From Roseburia_C sp031555935 (lineage in GTDB: Bacteria; Bacillota; Clostridia; Lachnospirales; Lachnospiraceae): a stretch of 64,000 nt of DNA. Both the position numbers and the translations under genes were made by a program. Where the stretch lies: the NCBI GenBank assembly GCA_031555935.1, contig JAVBTX010000003.1, positions 30,297 to 94,296 on the forward strand. Direction: 5' to 3'. Positions 1 through 8,730 of this stretch are shown piece after piece (the stretch's first letter is position 1; every line of letters starts with the position of its first letter). The notes below the pieces were generated by a model that saw only the letters and a program-made list of their open reading frames with translations, had not been told where the DNA came from and made no database searches.

Positions 1-56
1 CGCCACACGACATATATTTATCATGCAACGGTCCTCTTAAAAGGAGAATATTATAA

Positions 57-299
57 TTACCATTTTTTATGCGGACAGTGTGACACCTTTGATGCTGCCC
101 GTAATTCCACGTAACAGCCGCAGGCTCCACAAGTCCCAACGTTTAACAGCTCACAGGATTTGCATACATCAAGCCTGCTTTCATAGCACGCACTGTCTAC
201 CTGGTCCTGTTTCTTGATTGCATCTTTGTACTTTTGAATCATTTTCTGGTCTGCTTCTGCCATTTCGCGAAGCAGGCACTTTTTGCAAATCGAAGCCAT
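57..299 (-). CDS. DUF6171-type cysteine-rich small protein
   Basis: An 80-residue protein with about nine cysteines in CxxC-like pairs near the N-terminus (CKKC) and in the C-terminal half (CKSC, CGACGC), followed by a CPHKKW tail. This pattern resembles the DUF6171 family of small putative zinc- or iron-binding proteins found in Clostridia, whose function is unknown. The ATG is preceded by AGGTGA at a normal distance. It follows the GH51 gene by 45 bases on the same strand and may be the last gene of that transcript, but nothing ties it to sugar metabolism. Confidence 0.75.
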   Translation of the reverse strand: MASICKKCLLREMAEADQKMIQKYKDAIKKQDQVDSACYESRLDVCKSCELLNVGTCGACGCYVELRAASKVSHCPHKKW

Positions 300-344
300 A
301 ATTTATCACCTACTTAACATTCATCCGAATCGAGCAGGGGGCGC

Positions 345-1850
345 TTATTTTGCAACCCGAATCTCTACTACGGAATTGACTGGCATATTTACACTAATAC
401 CATTTTCAGTTACCTGATAATCAGCGAAATCTTTCTCGATTACGGTATCTGCCGCGTCAAAGGTGTTGTGCGCATGCATATCACTGCCCGTTACGATTTT
501 TGCTTCGACAACTTTATAACCAGTTCCAGCAAGCTGGACATCGACTTTTTCAGCGGCTTCAATGGAAAGGTTGTTCATTGTGATGGTGATGGTTCCACTT
601 TCATCCATTGATACGGATTCTGTAATCTGTGGTACCTTCCACTCGCCAATTCCAATTTCTTCGACACCGGTTAACTGACTGTCTAACAAATCAGCACCTT
701 GATGGTGACGATACATATGCATGACATGATAGGTTGGTGTTTTAATCATTTTTTCGCCTTCTGTCAAAAGAACGGCCTGTAATACGTTGACCATCTGTGC
801 CAATGCGGCCATTTTTACACGGTCACTATGTTTGTTAAAAATATTTAAGGTAATACCGGCGATTAGTGCATCGCGAACGGTGTTCTGCTGATATAAGAAG
901 CCTGGGTTTGTGCCTGGTTCGCAGGTGTACCATGAACCCCACTCGTCAACAATCATGCCGATTTTTTTCTCTGGGTCGTATTTGTCCATCAGGTAGCCAT
1001 GACGATTAATTAAAGTTTCCATGAAGAAGGTTTTGTTCATGGTTTTGTACCATACTTCGTCATCAAAGTCGGTTGCACTGCCTTTTACTTCCCATCCTTC
1101 TGGATGTACGTAATAGTGTAGTGATAAACCGTCCATAAAACCGTGTGCCCACGCGGCATGGTCGAAGGTTGTTTCAAGTACGCCTTCGGTCCAGTGGTAG
1201 TCATCTACGTTGGCACCGCAGCAGATTTTCTTAATTGGTTTCTCTGGATCGTAGTTACGAACGAAGGTCTGGTAACGACGATATTCATTTGCATAGTGCT
1301 GTGGGGTCATATTTCCGCCGCAGCCCCAGTTCTCATTACCTACACCAAAATAATCAACAGTCCAAGGCTCCTCGTGACCATTTTTAGCACGCAAGTCAGC
1401 CATTGGAGATACGCCCTTGAAAGTCATATATTCTACCCACTCAGACATTTCCTGAACGGTTCCGCTGCCTAAATTACCATTGACGTAGGTCTTACAGTCT
1501 AACTGTTTACATAGCTCGAAGAACTCATGGGTTCCAAAGCTGTTATCTTCAACCACACCGCCCCAATGTGTATTAATCATTTTTTTACGGTTCTCTTTTG
1601 GTCCGATACCATCTTTCCAGTGGTATTCATCGGCGAAGCAGCCGCCTGGCCAGCGTAGCATTGGAATCTTCAATTCCTTTAATGCCTCTACTACGTCAGT
1701 TCTCATTCCATTCACATTTGGAATCTCAGAGTTCTCACCTACATAGATTCCTTCATAAATACATCTGCCTAAATGTTCGGAAAAATGTCCGTAGATTTCC
1801 GGCTCAATTCTGCTTTGTTTTTTTTCATCATTAATTAATAGTTTTGCCAT
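345..1850 (-). CDS. abfA: Intracellular alpha-L-arabinofuranosidase, GH51
   Basis: A GH51 retaining arabinofuranosidase that should release terminal arabinose from imported arabino-oligosaccharides in the cytoplasm; there is no signal peptide. From the second ATG the protein is about 501 residues, normal for the family. The acid/base glutamate lies in GNENWG (about E173) and the nucleophile in VDEWGSWY (about E303); LRWPGGCF and HYYVHP are further family motifs. Two ATGs lie six bases apart. The AAGGAG sequence is 3 bases from the first and 9 from the second, so I prefer the second (the longer form would start at 1856). It sits 15-21 bases downstream of the GH43 gene and is probably co-transcribed with it. 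Confidence 0.93.
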   Translation of the reverse strand: MAKLLINDEKKQSRIEPEIYGHFSEHLGRCIYEGIYVGENSEIPNVNGMRTDVVEALKELKIPMLRWPGGCFADEYHWKDGIGPKENRKKMINTHWGGVVEDNSFGTHEFFELCKQLDCKTYVNGNLGSGTVQEMSEWVEYMTFKGVSPMADLRAKNGHEEPWTVDYFGVGNENWGCGGNMTPQHYANEYRRYQTFVRNYDPEKPIKKICCGANVDDYHWTEGVLETTFDHAAWAHGFMDGLSLHYYVHPEGWEVKGSATDFDDEVWYKTMNKTFFMETLINRHGYLMDKYDPEKKIGMIVDEWGSWYTCEPGTNPGFLYQQNTVRDALIAGITLNIFNKHSDRVKMAALAQMVNVLQAVLLTEGEKMIKTPTYHVMHMYRHHQGADLLDSQLTGVEEIGIGEWKVPQITESVSMDESGTITITMNNLSIEAAEKVDVQLAGTGYKVVEAKIVTGSDMHAHNTFDAADTVIEKDFADYQVTENGISVNMPVNSVVEIRVAK

Positions 1851-1871
1851 TTCCATCTTCTCCTTTATGGT

Positions 1872-2831
1872 TTAATCGATATACTCAAATACTGGTTTCT
1901 CTTCTTTGTCCCACTGCACTTTCATCAACATCGCATGGCGATTTGGATTATACAATGGATTTCCTTCAATTACTGATTCTGTTCTGGCATGGTAGACAAT
2001 TACATCTTTTCCATTTTCATCAACGGTAAATGAATTGTGTCCCGGCCCATAAATCTGCTTTTCTTCACAGGTTCGAAGGACTGGATAACGTTCCTTCTGC
2101 CACATTTTCGGGTCGAGTAAATCGGTATTCTCATCCGCGCTCAACATGCCGACACAATAATCGATGCCGGTTTCGCTTGCTGAATATGTAAGATATATTT
2201 TTCCAGCCCGTTTGACTACCGCTGGACCTTCATTGACCCAAAATCCGATTCGTTCCCAATCATAATCTGGTGTGGTCAATAATACCTGCACCGTCTTAAG
2301 CTTATAACCAGATTCCATCTGGGCGATGTATAGATTGGATATCTGTAAGCCAACGCCTACTTTTTCAGCCCAAACGTAGTAATATTCACCGTTGTTTTCA
2401 AAGACTGTTGCATCTAGAGAAAATCCTTCAAAGGAAAAGACATCATCGTCTGCTCGTTGCATCTTTCCTTTTTCTTCCCAGCTATCTTCCATTGGATTCT
2501 CGCCCTGACACTCTAATACGTATGGACGAATTTTCCAAACATCCTCTTTCTCGCCACCGGCAAAGTAAATATACCACTTATCAAATACATAATGAATCTC
2601 CGGTGCCCAGATATGTTCACTCATCGGACCGCTTTCGTGTTTATGCCAGATGATTTTTTCTTCTGCTTCTGGTAACTCCGCCAAGGACTTTGCCCGACGT
2701 AATGCGATACAATCATATGCAGGGATGGATGCGGTAAAATAGTACCAGCCATCTGTGTGGCGGTATACATAAGGATCTGCTCTCTGCAATATCCACGGTT
2801 CATTGTATTTCAATTTCTTTTCTGTCTGCAC
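1872..2831 (-). CDS. Cytoplasmic glycoside hydrolase family 43
   Basis: A 319-residue five-bladed propeller enzyme of family GH43, without a signal peptide. The three expected acidic residues are visible: D19 in RADPYV (general base), D140 in SLDATVF (pKa modulator) and E201 in NEGPAVV (general acid). GH43 members act as arabinofuranosidases, beta-xylosidases or exo-arabinanases. The GH51 next door and the arabinan locus suggest arabino-oligosaccharides, but the exact substrate cannot be read here. The start codon is GTG with AGGGAGG ten bases upstream. A good promoter lies about 55-85 bases upstream, so this gene and the GH51 form their own transcript. Confidence 0.9.
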   Translation of the reverse strand: MQTEKKLKYNEPWILQRADPYVYRHTDGWYYFTASIPAYDCIALRRAKSLAELPEAEEKIIWHKHESGPMSEHIWAPEIHYVFDKWYIYFAGGEKEDVWKIRPYVLECQGENPMEDSWEEKGKMQRADDDVFSFEGFSLDATVFENNGEYYYVWAEKVGVGLQISNLYIAQMESGYKLKTVQVLLTTPDYDWERIGFWVNEGPAVVKRAGKIYLTYSASETGIDYCVGMLSADENTDLLDPKMWQKERYPVLRTCEEKQIYGPGHNSFTVDENGKDVIVYHARTESVIEGNPLYNPNRHAMLMKVQWDKEEKPVFEYID

Positions 2832-2887
2832 GTTTCCTATGCCTCCCTACATTTTTGATTATTTTAAAATATTTTAGATTTATTTAA

Positions 2888-2916
2888 ATTATATATGTAA
2901 ATTTGCTTTTTTGCAA
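2888..2916 (-). promoter_or_regulatory. SigA-type promoter of the GH43-GH51 transcript
   Basis: On the minus strand TTGCAA (2911-2916) and TATAAT (2888-2893) are separated by 17 bases. A TAGTTGCA sequence overlaps the -35 box and resembles one half of the palindromes found at the TrmB-like regulator gene and the anchored arabinanase; no second half-site is present. Confidence 0.6.
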
Positions 2917-2991
2917 CTAGTTTTCGCATTTATTTTCAAATATTTTTTATCTTTTTTTGATTAATTCAAAATACTATATCAAAAACTTTGT

Positions 2992-3028
2992 TTTAAAAAG
3001 TGGAGCTGCCACTATTGACAGCTCCACT
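2992..3028 (-). terminator. Terminator after the LamG-like lipoprotein gene
   Basis: A nine-base perfect stem (GTGGAGCTG with CAGCTCCAC, 3000-3008 and 3019-3027) is followed on the minus strand by a T-rich run. It lies about 35 bases beyond the stop of the lipoprotein gene and separates it from the GH43-GH51 transcript. Confidence 0.75.
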
Positions 3029-3062
3029 GGCATTTTAATTGTTATTTTTATTTACGTTTCAA

Positions 3063-4658
3063 TTATTCTACTGATAAGATTTCAACATATGCACCTTCAC
3101 CGGTTACAAAGAAATAGCATGGTTCTGCTGCAGTCAGTGTCTCAGTTGTCATTGTTCCCTGCTGTGTATACTCCGTTCCATCTGCTGCAACAAATGTTGC
3201 ATCGACACTAATTGTAGAATCATTTCTGGTAAGCTTGATTGTTACTTCTGCATCTTTCATCATTTCTGCAAATGCTGCCCAATCATCACCCCAAGATGCG
3301 GTATACTCGAATGCAAATGAAGCATCATCTGCTACACCCCAAGCAAAGCTATCTGCACGGGTTACTGCATACTCAGCGTATCCTGCAACATCAGCAGGAG
3401 CTGAATGTCCTGGTGTCTCTACATTACAGAATGCCAATACATAGTTGCACCAGTTATTGGTTGCATTTGAGTAGTTGTTCAATTTGATTGTCTTAGTTGC
3501 ACCATTAGCAAGTTCATATGACTGTGACCAATCTGACCAGAAGCCCATGTCTCTTGCAGTTGTGCCAATTTTGTCAATTGCTGCTGCATCTTCTGTGATT
3601 TCTGGAAGTTCAATTGGAGCTTCCACTTCTTCTGCATCGCCAGTTAAGGTTTCAGCATCAGCATTTCCTCTGATGAACAGAGAAGCAACCTGACCTGGTG
3701 TTAATGCTGTGTCATAGACAAATAAATCATCAACAAATCCTTTAAAGATTGTATCCCAGTAGTTAATACCGAATAAAGATTCAAATGTTTTACCATCACC
3801 TGGTTTCATAATATTTGGAGCAAGGGAAGCATCCCAGGTATGCTCAAAATATGTATTGTTGGTGAAGTTATCCTGAGAATCGTACATCTTAACACCATTT
3901 ACATAGAACTGTGCGCCAGCGGTTGTTGTGCCAACTGGACTGTTCTGTGCTTCACCAGAACATACGATAGTTACCATGGTCCATTCTTTTTTACCATGAA
4001 TTTCATTATCAAATCCATACATCCAAGGGAAACAAACTGTTCCGTCTGCTGCATTACTTGCTTCATTACGGCTCCATACGATTGGGAAAATCTTTGCGCC
4101 ATCAACGCCCCACTCCGACTGAGTTACGTTTAACCAAGTTACATCATTGACATCATCTGCTTTTTTACCCATGTCATATCCCATCTGAAGGGTTGGGCCA
4201 AACGTAGATAGTCGGTCAGCATTTACCCAGAAAGATACTGTATAAGCGTCTGTCTGTGTTGCTTCTAAACCTAAGTCAATACCATATGTTCCATCTAATG
4301 CTAAACAGTTTCCAACTGCTCCTGCTTCATATACAAACTCAACATCTGTTTCTGCTAAGCCATAGGTTCCGCCATCGTTGTCACCAACATCTTCGGTCTG
4401 AACAACTGCCTTAATTCCTTCATCGGTTTCACCATCAAAAGTAAGATGTGCAAATTCTGCTGGCAATTCTTCTGGCTCAGCCATTTCTGCTACTGGTGCT
4501 GCCGGTGCTTCAGTGTCATCTACCACTACTTCCTCAGATGCATCCTCTACAACTGGGTCTGTATTAGTGGCGTTGTTTTCTTTTTCCTTACCACATCCGG
4601 TCAATAAGGTTGCTGTCATGCTCACACATAGTAGTGCTGCTAAAACTTTTCTCTTCAT
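3063..4658 (-). CDS. Secreted lipoprotein with LamG-like domain
   Basis: A 531-residue lipoprotein: hydrophobic signal and lipobox LLTGC near residue 22, then an acidic Ala/Glu/Val-rich linker to about residue 70. Residues about 70-340 look like a concanavalin A/LamG fold (LTFDG, YTVSFWVNAD, GFVDDLFVYDTALTPGQVASLF). A second beta-rich domain (about 360-531) resembles a carbohydrate-binding module. No catalytic motif is seen, so binding of polysaccharide at the cell surface is inferred, not shown. The start has AGGAGGG at good spacing. It lies 91 bases downstream of the binding-protein gene and ends at a strong terminator, so it probably closes the ABC operon. Confidence 0.75.
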   Translation of the reverse strand: MKRKVLAALLCVSMTATLLTGCGKEKENNATNTDPVVEDASEEVVVDDTEAPAAPVAEMAEPEELPAEFAHLTFDGETDEGIKAVVQTEDVGDNDGGTYGLAETDVEFVYEAGAVGNCLALDGTYGIDLGLEATQTDAYTVSFWVNADRLSTFGPTLQMGYDMGKKADDVNDVTWLNVTQSEWGVDGAKIFPIVWSRNEASNAADGTVCFPWMYGFDNEIHGKKEWTMVTIVCSGEAQNSPVGTTTAGAQFYVNGVKMYDSQDNFTNNTYFEHTWDASLAPNIMKPGDGKTFESLFGINYWDTIFKGFVDDLFVYDTALTPGQVASLFIRGNADAETLTGDAEEVEAPIELPEITEDAAAIDKIGTTARDMGFWSDWSQSYELANGATKTIKLNNYSNATNNWCNYVLAFCNVETPGHSAPADVAGYAEYAVTRADSFAWGVADDASFAFEYTASWGDDWAAFAEMMKDAEVTIKLTRNDSTISVDATFVAADGTEYTQQGTMTTETLTAAEPCYFFVTGEGAYVEILSVE

Positions 4659-4749
4659 TTTTACCCTCCTAGATATAATGATGTTTCTCTATGATTTAGC
4701 CAAGCTATAAAATAACTTTGCCTGAATCCATTATTATTAGTTACCAGTA

Positions 4750-6318
4750 TTATTGATTATCTGCTTCCATCTGCTCGTATTTTGCAATTTCATCCTCGGA
4801 TAAAACATTGTATCCGTCTGGTCCAAAGTACTGTAACATTGCCTGTGCATGGAATAAGTTTGCTTTCTCGGTTGCTTCGGTTGCATAATCGGCTGCTTTT
4901 GCAGTTCCTTTATCTACTAAATCATGGATACCAATGCTGTTAAAGTATTCCGCACAGTAATTCCAGTAGCCAGCGATGCTGGTCCAGCCATAAGGAATTG
5001 GCTGCATACAGCTTGCAAAGTATTCTTCCCAATATCCTTTGTGGGTATCATCCATGCCCGCACAGTACATGTCGATGTAGCCTTTCCAAACTTCTTCGTT
5101 GGTCGTAATTGGTGCTGGCATAACGTCATATTTCAGTGCTAAGCCTGATGCATTGGTGATTGATTCGTCATTGTATACTTCTAATCTGGTTTTCCATCCA
5201 TCAACACCAAAGCTCATGAATTTTAACAGCTCATATGCTTCACGAGGATATTGACAAGAGGTCGTAATTCCACCAAAGTCGATGGTTGCAATGGTATGAT
5301 GTTCCTTACTTGCATCTTCTTCACTAACGGCTGGTACAACGTAAGGTACGATATCTAAGTTATACTGCTCAAACGCTTCAGTTGCCCATGTTCCCTGATA
5401 GGTCCAGTATGCTTCGGTAAATAATGCTACGTGTCCGGATGCTCCACACCAAGCTTCCCAGTCACCCATCCAGTCTTCCATTTCCTGAGTCTCGGTTACT
5501 GGTGCAATATATCCGCCTAATTTTAAATCTGAGAATTCCTGCTCGCCAACTGCCCAAATGCTTAAGTCAAAGTCTGTTCCGTCAAATCCGAACTCACCTT
5601 TAATCGTCTGAGCTGCTGCAATCCCATAGTAGGAATCTAATCTATTGAAGTAACCACATCCGTAATATGCCATTCCATCTGGGGAATCTAATACGGTACA
5701 ATCCTTAATTAACTGAATCATATCTGCCCAAGTCCAGTCTCTCGCTGGTGCTGATACGTTCAATGTCTCTAATACATTCAAGTCTACATACATTACGCCC
5801 GGGAAGAATTTAACCGGTACGGAGAATCTGGCACTGGTGTCATAACAACCAAGTCCACAATCATTTACGGTTGATGCCAAATCCTTTGTTTCTGGATCTG
5901 AATCATAATATTTTGAAATATCAGATACTAACATATTGGACATTGCAAAGTCTGTATCCGAATACATAACAACGTCTGGTGTCTGCTGATTTGATACTAA
6001 GGTTAATAGAGTATCATTGTAGGTTGCTACGTTTTCATATACCGCATTCACCTTAATATTTGGATAGATTTCCATAAATCTGTCTGCTAAATATTTTACT
6101 GTTTCATCCTGATCAAAATGGAAATAAGTTAATTCAATTTCTTTGTCGGTTACATCAGTGGCTTTGTTGTATGTAATTCCACCAATTTCAACTGCTTCTG
6201 TTTCCCCTGATACGGTGTCTGCGCTTGTTGCCGAACCTCCGCCTTGACCTCCACCACATGCTGTCAATCCTAATGTCATGGTTACAACCAGTAGCATTGC
6301 TACTAATTTCTTTTTCAT
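4750..6318 (-). CDS. ABC sugar-binding lipoprotein, family 1 type
   Basis: An extracellular solute-binding protein of about 522 residues with signal peptide and lipobox LTACGGG. The mature part has the type-1 sugar-binding layout (ELTYFHFDQDETVKYLADRF, later a Trp/Tyr-rich C-terminal lobe). The likely ligand is an arabino- or xylo-oligosaccharide, judged by neighbours only. The chosen ATG encodes MKKKLVAM and has GAAGGAGG directly upstream; a longer frame to 6336 lacks a ribosome site. It is separated from its permease genes by 383 bases holding its own promoter and a structured leader, which would allow higher expression than the permeases. Confidence 0.88.
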   Translation of the reverse strand: MKKKLVAMLLVVTMTLGLTACGGGQGGGSATSADTVSGETEAVEIGGITYNKATDVTDKEIELTYFHFDQDETVKYLADRFMEIYPNIKVNAVYENVATYNDTLLTLVSNQQTPDVVMYSDTDFAMSNMLVSDISKYYDSDPETKDLASTVNDCGLGCYDTSARFSVPVKFFPGVMYVDLNVLETLNVSAPARDWTWADMIQLIKDCTVLDSPDGMAYYGCGYFNRLDSYYGIAAAQTIKGEFGFDGTDFDLSIWAVGEQEFSDLKLGGYIAPVTETQEMEDWMGDWEAWCGASGHVALFTEAYWTYQGTWATEAFEQYNLDIVPYVVPAVSEEDASKEHHTIATIDFGGITTSCQYPREAYELLKFMSFGVDGWKTRLEVYNDESITNASGLALKYDVMPAPITTNEEVWKGYIDMYCAGMDDTHKGYWEEYFASCMQPIPYGWTSIAGYWNYCAEYFNSIGIHDLVDKGTAKAADYATEATEKANLFHAQAMLQYFGPDGYNVLSEDEIAKYEQMEADNQ

Positions 6319-6372
6319 AGTATTTTCCTCCTTCATAATATGTGGTGTGCTTAATCAGAATTGATTGGAGGA

Positions 6373-6525
6373 TAATATCTTATTATCCTTTATCTTTTCT
6401 TTCTTCGTTCCGATTATATCCACAACCTTTTAAAATATTCCCATCCTATTCCGTTTACCCAATCCTTTGTAGCCAGCTTTCATGCCTTATGCTATTTGAT
6501 TTTCGCCACAGATAATAAGATATTA
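6373..6525 (-). promoter_or_regulatory. Structured 5' leader of binding-protein gene
   Basis: TAATATCTTATTATC occurs at 6373-6387 and its exact reverse complement at 6511-6525, so the transcript can form a 15-bp helix closing a 123-base loop. The arm nearer the gene can instead form a local seven-bp hairpin (6370-6388, GGATAAT with ATTATCC). Two mutually exclusive structures in a 210-base leader suggest regulation or mRNA stabilisation; no known riboswitch class is recognised. Confidence 0.4.
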
Positions 6526-6538
6526 ACCTGATAAATGT

Positions 6539-6567
6539 ATTATAGCACATCACCTTCATTTTGTATA
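6539..6567 (-). promoter_or_regulatory. Promoter inside the ABC cluster
   Basis: TATAAT at 6539-6544 on the minus strand is preceded 17 bases upstream by TATACA, a 4/6 match to the -35 consensus. The -10/spacer region is overlapped by one copy of a 13-base inverted repeat whose other copy is at 6638-6650. Confidence 0.45.
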
Positions 6568-6650
6568 GTTTATCGTGAAATAATATAGGTTTTATTAAAA
6601 CATTTCTGTTTTTCACAATAATAACTTGCAAATAAGGGGTGATGTGCTAT
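6542..6650. repeat. 109-bp segment bounded by 13-bp inverted repeats
   Basis: ATAGCACATCACC at 6542-6554 and GGTGATGTGCTAT at 6638-6650 are perfect inverse copies. A nested GTGAAA...TTTCAC pair and a GTTTTATTAAAAC hairpin lie inside. It may be a pair of operators flanking the promoter, a miniature transposon-like element, or an intercistronic structure. No target-site duplication or transposase was recognised. Confidence 0.5.
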
Positions 6651-6701
6651 GTTTTTTTGTTACTTTTTACTAATAACTTTTAGCTTTTACCAAAATAGAT
6701 G

Positions 6702-7742
6702 TTATTCACCTGTAATACCGGTACGGTCAATACTCTCAACGAAGTATCTCTGTAATACAAAATACATTAGCAGCAGCGGCAGAATACTTAACATCGTTCC
6801 CGCCATATTGATTGACTCATTGATGCTGGTTACGGCATTCGTCGCCGTTGTTGCATAACTACTGTAATTCGATGCAAAATTATCTAACTGGATGACTAAT
6901 GAGCTCCATCCCGATTTCGTCATTACCCCTGATACATACATCTCCGTCAGATACGATTCATTCCAGTACCATACAAACGAGAACAGGGATACCGTAATAA
7001 TTGCCGGGGTTGCTGATGGCAGTGAAATCCGCAGAAATGATTTCAAATAACCCGCGCCATCAATTTGTGCTGCTTCAATCAGTACCTGCGGCACCTGCTT
7101 GAAAAACTGGAAGAAAATCAGGATAAAGATTGGACCATTGATTCCCATTCCTAAAATCGATGGTAGGACAAAGGACCACAAGCTTCCTAATATTCCCATG
7201 TTTGAGTACAATACGTAAGTCGGAATCATAGTAATCTGACTTGGCAGAATAAAGGAAAAGATAATGATTCCCAAAACAATTTTTTTACCAGGAAATTCAA
7301 ATCTTGCCAATCCATATCCAACGAGTGCACAGGATGCCACGTTACACAAGGTTGGAATTCCGGCAATCAGGATACTCTGTCCTAACGACCTCCAGAAATC
7401 CATACTCTTTGCCGCCTGCAAATAATTAGAAATGTTTAGCGAGCTTGGAATCCAGTTTATGGAAGCATCTAACAAATCATCAAGAGTCATGAAGCTGCTG
7501 CTGACCATATAAATAATTGGATATAAATAGATAAATCCGATACAAATCAGCAAACCATAAATGAGAAGCATTTTCATAAAGCCTTCTTTGTCCTTCGAGC
7601 CGAGCAGAAACTTACGCACTTTTTCTTTGCTAAGATCTTCGCGCCACTCTTGGAAACTTCTGCGCTTTGGTTTAATAATCGCCTTTGCCATCATAGGTTG
7701 AGTAATTTCGTTTCTGTCTTGCTTTGTGAATTTTTTTGGCAT
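6702..7742 (-). CDS. ABC sugar transporter permease, MalG type
   Basis: A permease with six predicted membrane segments and the EAA loop EAAQIDGAGYLKSFLRISLPSATPA split around the conserved glycine. It should pair with the adjacent 352-residue permease and the downstream lipoprotein. The N-terminal extension of about 60 charged residues is longer than usual. The frame opens at a GTG (7751), but the ATG nine bases later fits the AAGGAG site better. Its 5' end overlaps the previous gene by about 70 bases, which suggests translational coupling. No ATPase gene is nearby, so a shared MsmX/UgpC-like subunit is inferred. Confidence 0.88.
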   Translation of the reverse strand: MPKKFTKQDRNEITQPMMAKAIIKPKRRSFQEWREDLSKEKVRKFLLGSKDKEGFMKMLLIYGLLICIGFIYLYPIIYMVSSSFMTLDDLLDASINWIPSSLNISNYLQAAKSMDFWRSLGQSILIAGIPTLCNVASCALVGYGLARFEFPGKKIVLGIIIFSFILPSQITMIPTYVLYSNMGILGSLWSFVLPSILGMGINGPIFILIFFQFFKQVPQVLIEAAQIDGAGYLKSFLRISLPSATPAIITVSLFSFVWYWNESYLTEMYVSGVMTKSGWSSLVIQLDNFASNYSSYATTATNAVTSINESINMAGTMLSILPLLLMYFVLQRYFVESIDRTGITGE

Positions 7743-8730
7743 TTCTCGCACTTCTCCTTCCTATTTTCTTTGCTGTTCTTTGCTCTTTCTTCATTTGTTT
7801 TTTGGCTTTCTTCACTTGTCGTTCATAGACGTCCTTCTTCGCTAAGAATAATACCGCAAATATTACGACTATAATAATTACTACCAGTGAATACATCCAA
7901 GCCATTGCGGCTGCATATCCATAGCCCTTCTCCTTGGTTCCGGAGAACATGGCATTTTTAATCAGTTCGATAATCTCATTCTGATTGTTGTTTGAAATAA
8001 ATACGATGGTGTACACGCAGTTTAGTAAAATCAGCGGTTTAATCATCGGCAGGGTGATTTTCCAGAAGCACTCCCAGCCGGAGCCACCATCGATTTTGGC
8101 TGCTTCATACATCGAACGGTCAATTTTCTGTAAGCCGGATAAGAAGATTAATATCTGTACACCGGAATACCAGAGAATTGTAACCATATTTGCAAAAATA
8201 TCAGCGACCGGTTCCGCGAAGTAGTAAGGCAGCATATCATACATGATATTTGTAATCGCCTGCGTATCAATCGCGGTGATACTACCTGCCCCCTGTGCCG
8301 TGAGCATTCCTAAAATTGGTCCACTCACGATAATTACCGGCAGGAAAAAGATTAAGCGGAAAAATCCTTTTGCTTTAATGTTCTGGTTCAGCATCATCGC
8401 GATGATTAATGCAAATACAACGATGATTGGAACCGAAATCACGGTCGATGTTATATACTGGATTAACAGGGTTGGAAAGTCTGTATCCGCAAATAATATC
8501 TGGGTAAAGTTTCCAGTACCTAAAAAGGTAAAGTTTTTTCCAAGTGGTGTGATGCGGATATTGTTGAGCGCATACCAAAAGGAGTTTATCAACGGGTAAG
8601 CAAGAAAGATACAAGCACCGATCAGCCACGGCGAAATGAACAAAATACCGGTAATGGCATCACGCGTTGCTAGACGTCCTGGTTTTACTTTCTTGCGGTT
8701 TTGCTTCTGCTCTTTTGTCATTTTACTCAT
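7672..8730 (-). CDS. ABC sugar transporter permease, MalF type
   Basis: A 352-residue binding-protein-dependent permease with membrane segments starting near residue 30 (GILFISPWLIGACIFLAYPL) and the EAA motif YEAAKIDGGSGWECFWKITLP. The C-terminal tail of about 50 residues is strongly basic. It overlaps the upstream DUF5696 gene by four bases (ATGA), so translation is coupled. It is the partner of the downstream MalG-type permease, and the context points to oligosaccharide uptake. Confidence 0.9.
   Translation of the reverse strand: MSKMTKEQKQNRKKVKPGRLATRDAITGILFISPWLIGACIFLAYPLINSFWYALNNIRITPLGKNFTFLGTGNFTQILFADTDFPTLLIQYITSTVISVPIIVVFALIIAMMLNQNIKAKGFFRLIFFLPVIIVSGPILGMLTAQGAGSITAIDTQAITNIMYDMLPYYFAEPVADIFANMVTILWYSGVQILIFLSGLQKIDRSMYEAAKIDGGSGWECFWKITLPMIKPLILLNCVYTIVFISNNNQNEIIELIKNAMFSGTKEKGYGYAAAMAWMYSLVVIIIVVIFAVLFLAKKDVYERQVKKAKKQMKKEQRTAKKIGRRSARNAKKIHKARQKRNYSTYDGKGDY

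Noticed and set aside
1..56. Terminator at the left edge
   Set aside because: Only a four-base stem around 31-44; too weak to call.
3840..4133. 97-residue open frame on the plus strand inside the LamG-like lipoprotein gene
   Set aside because: It is antisense to a well-supported gene, lacks a ribosome site and has an implausible composition.
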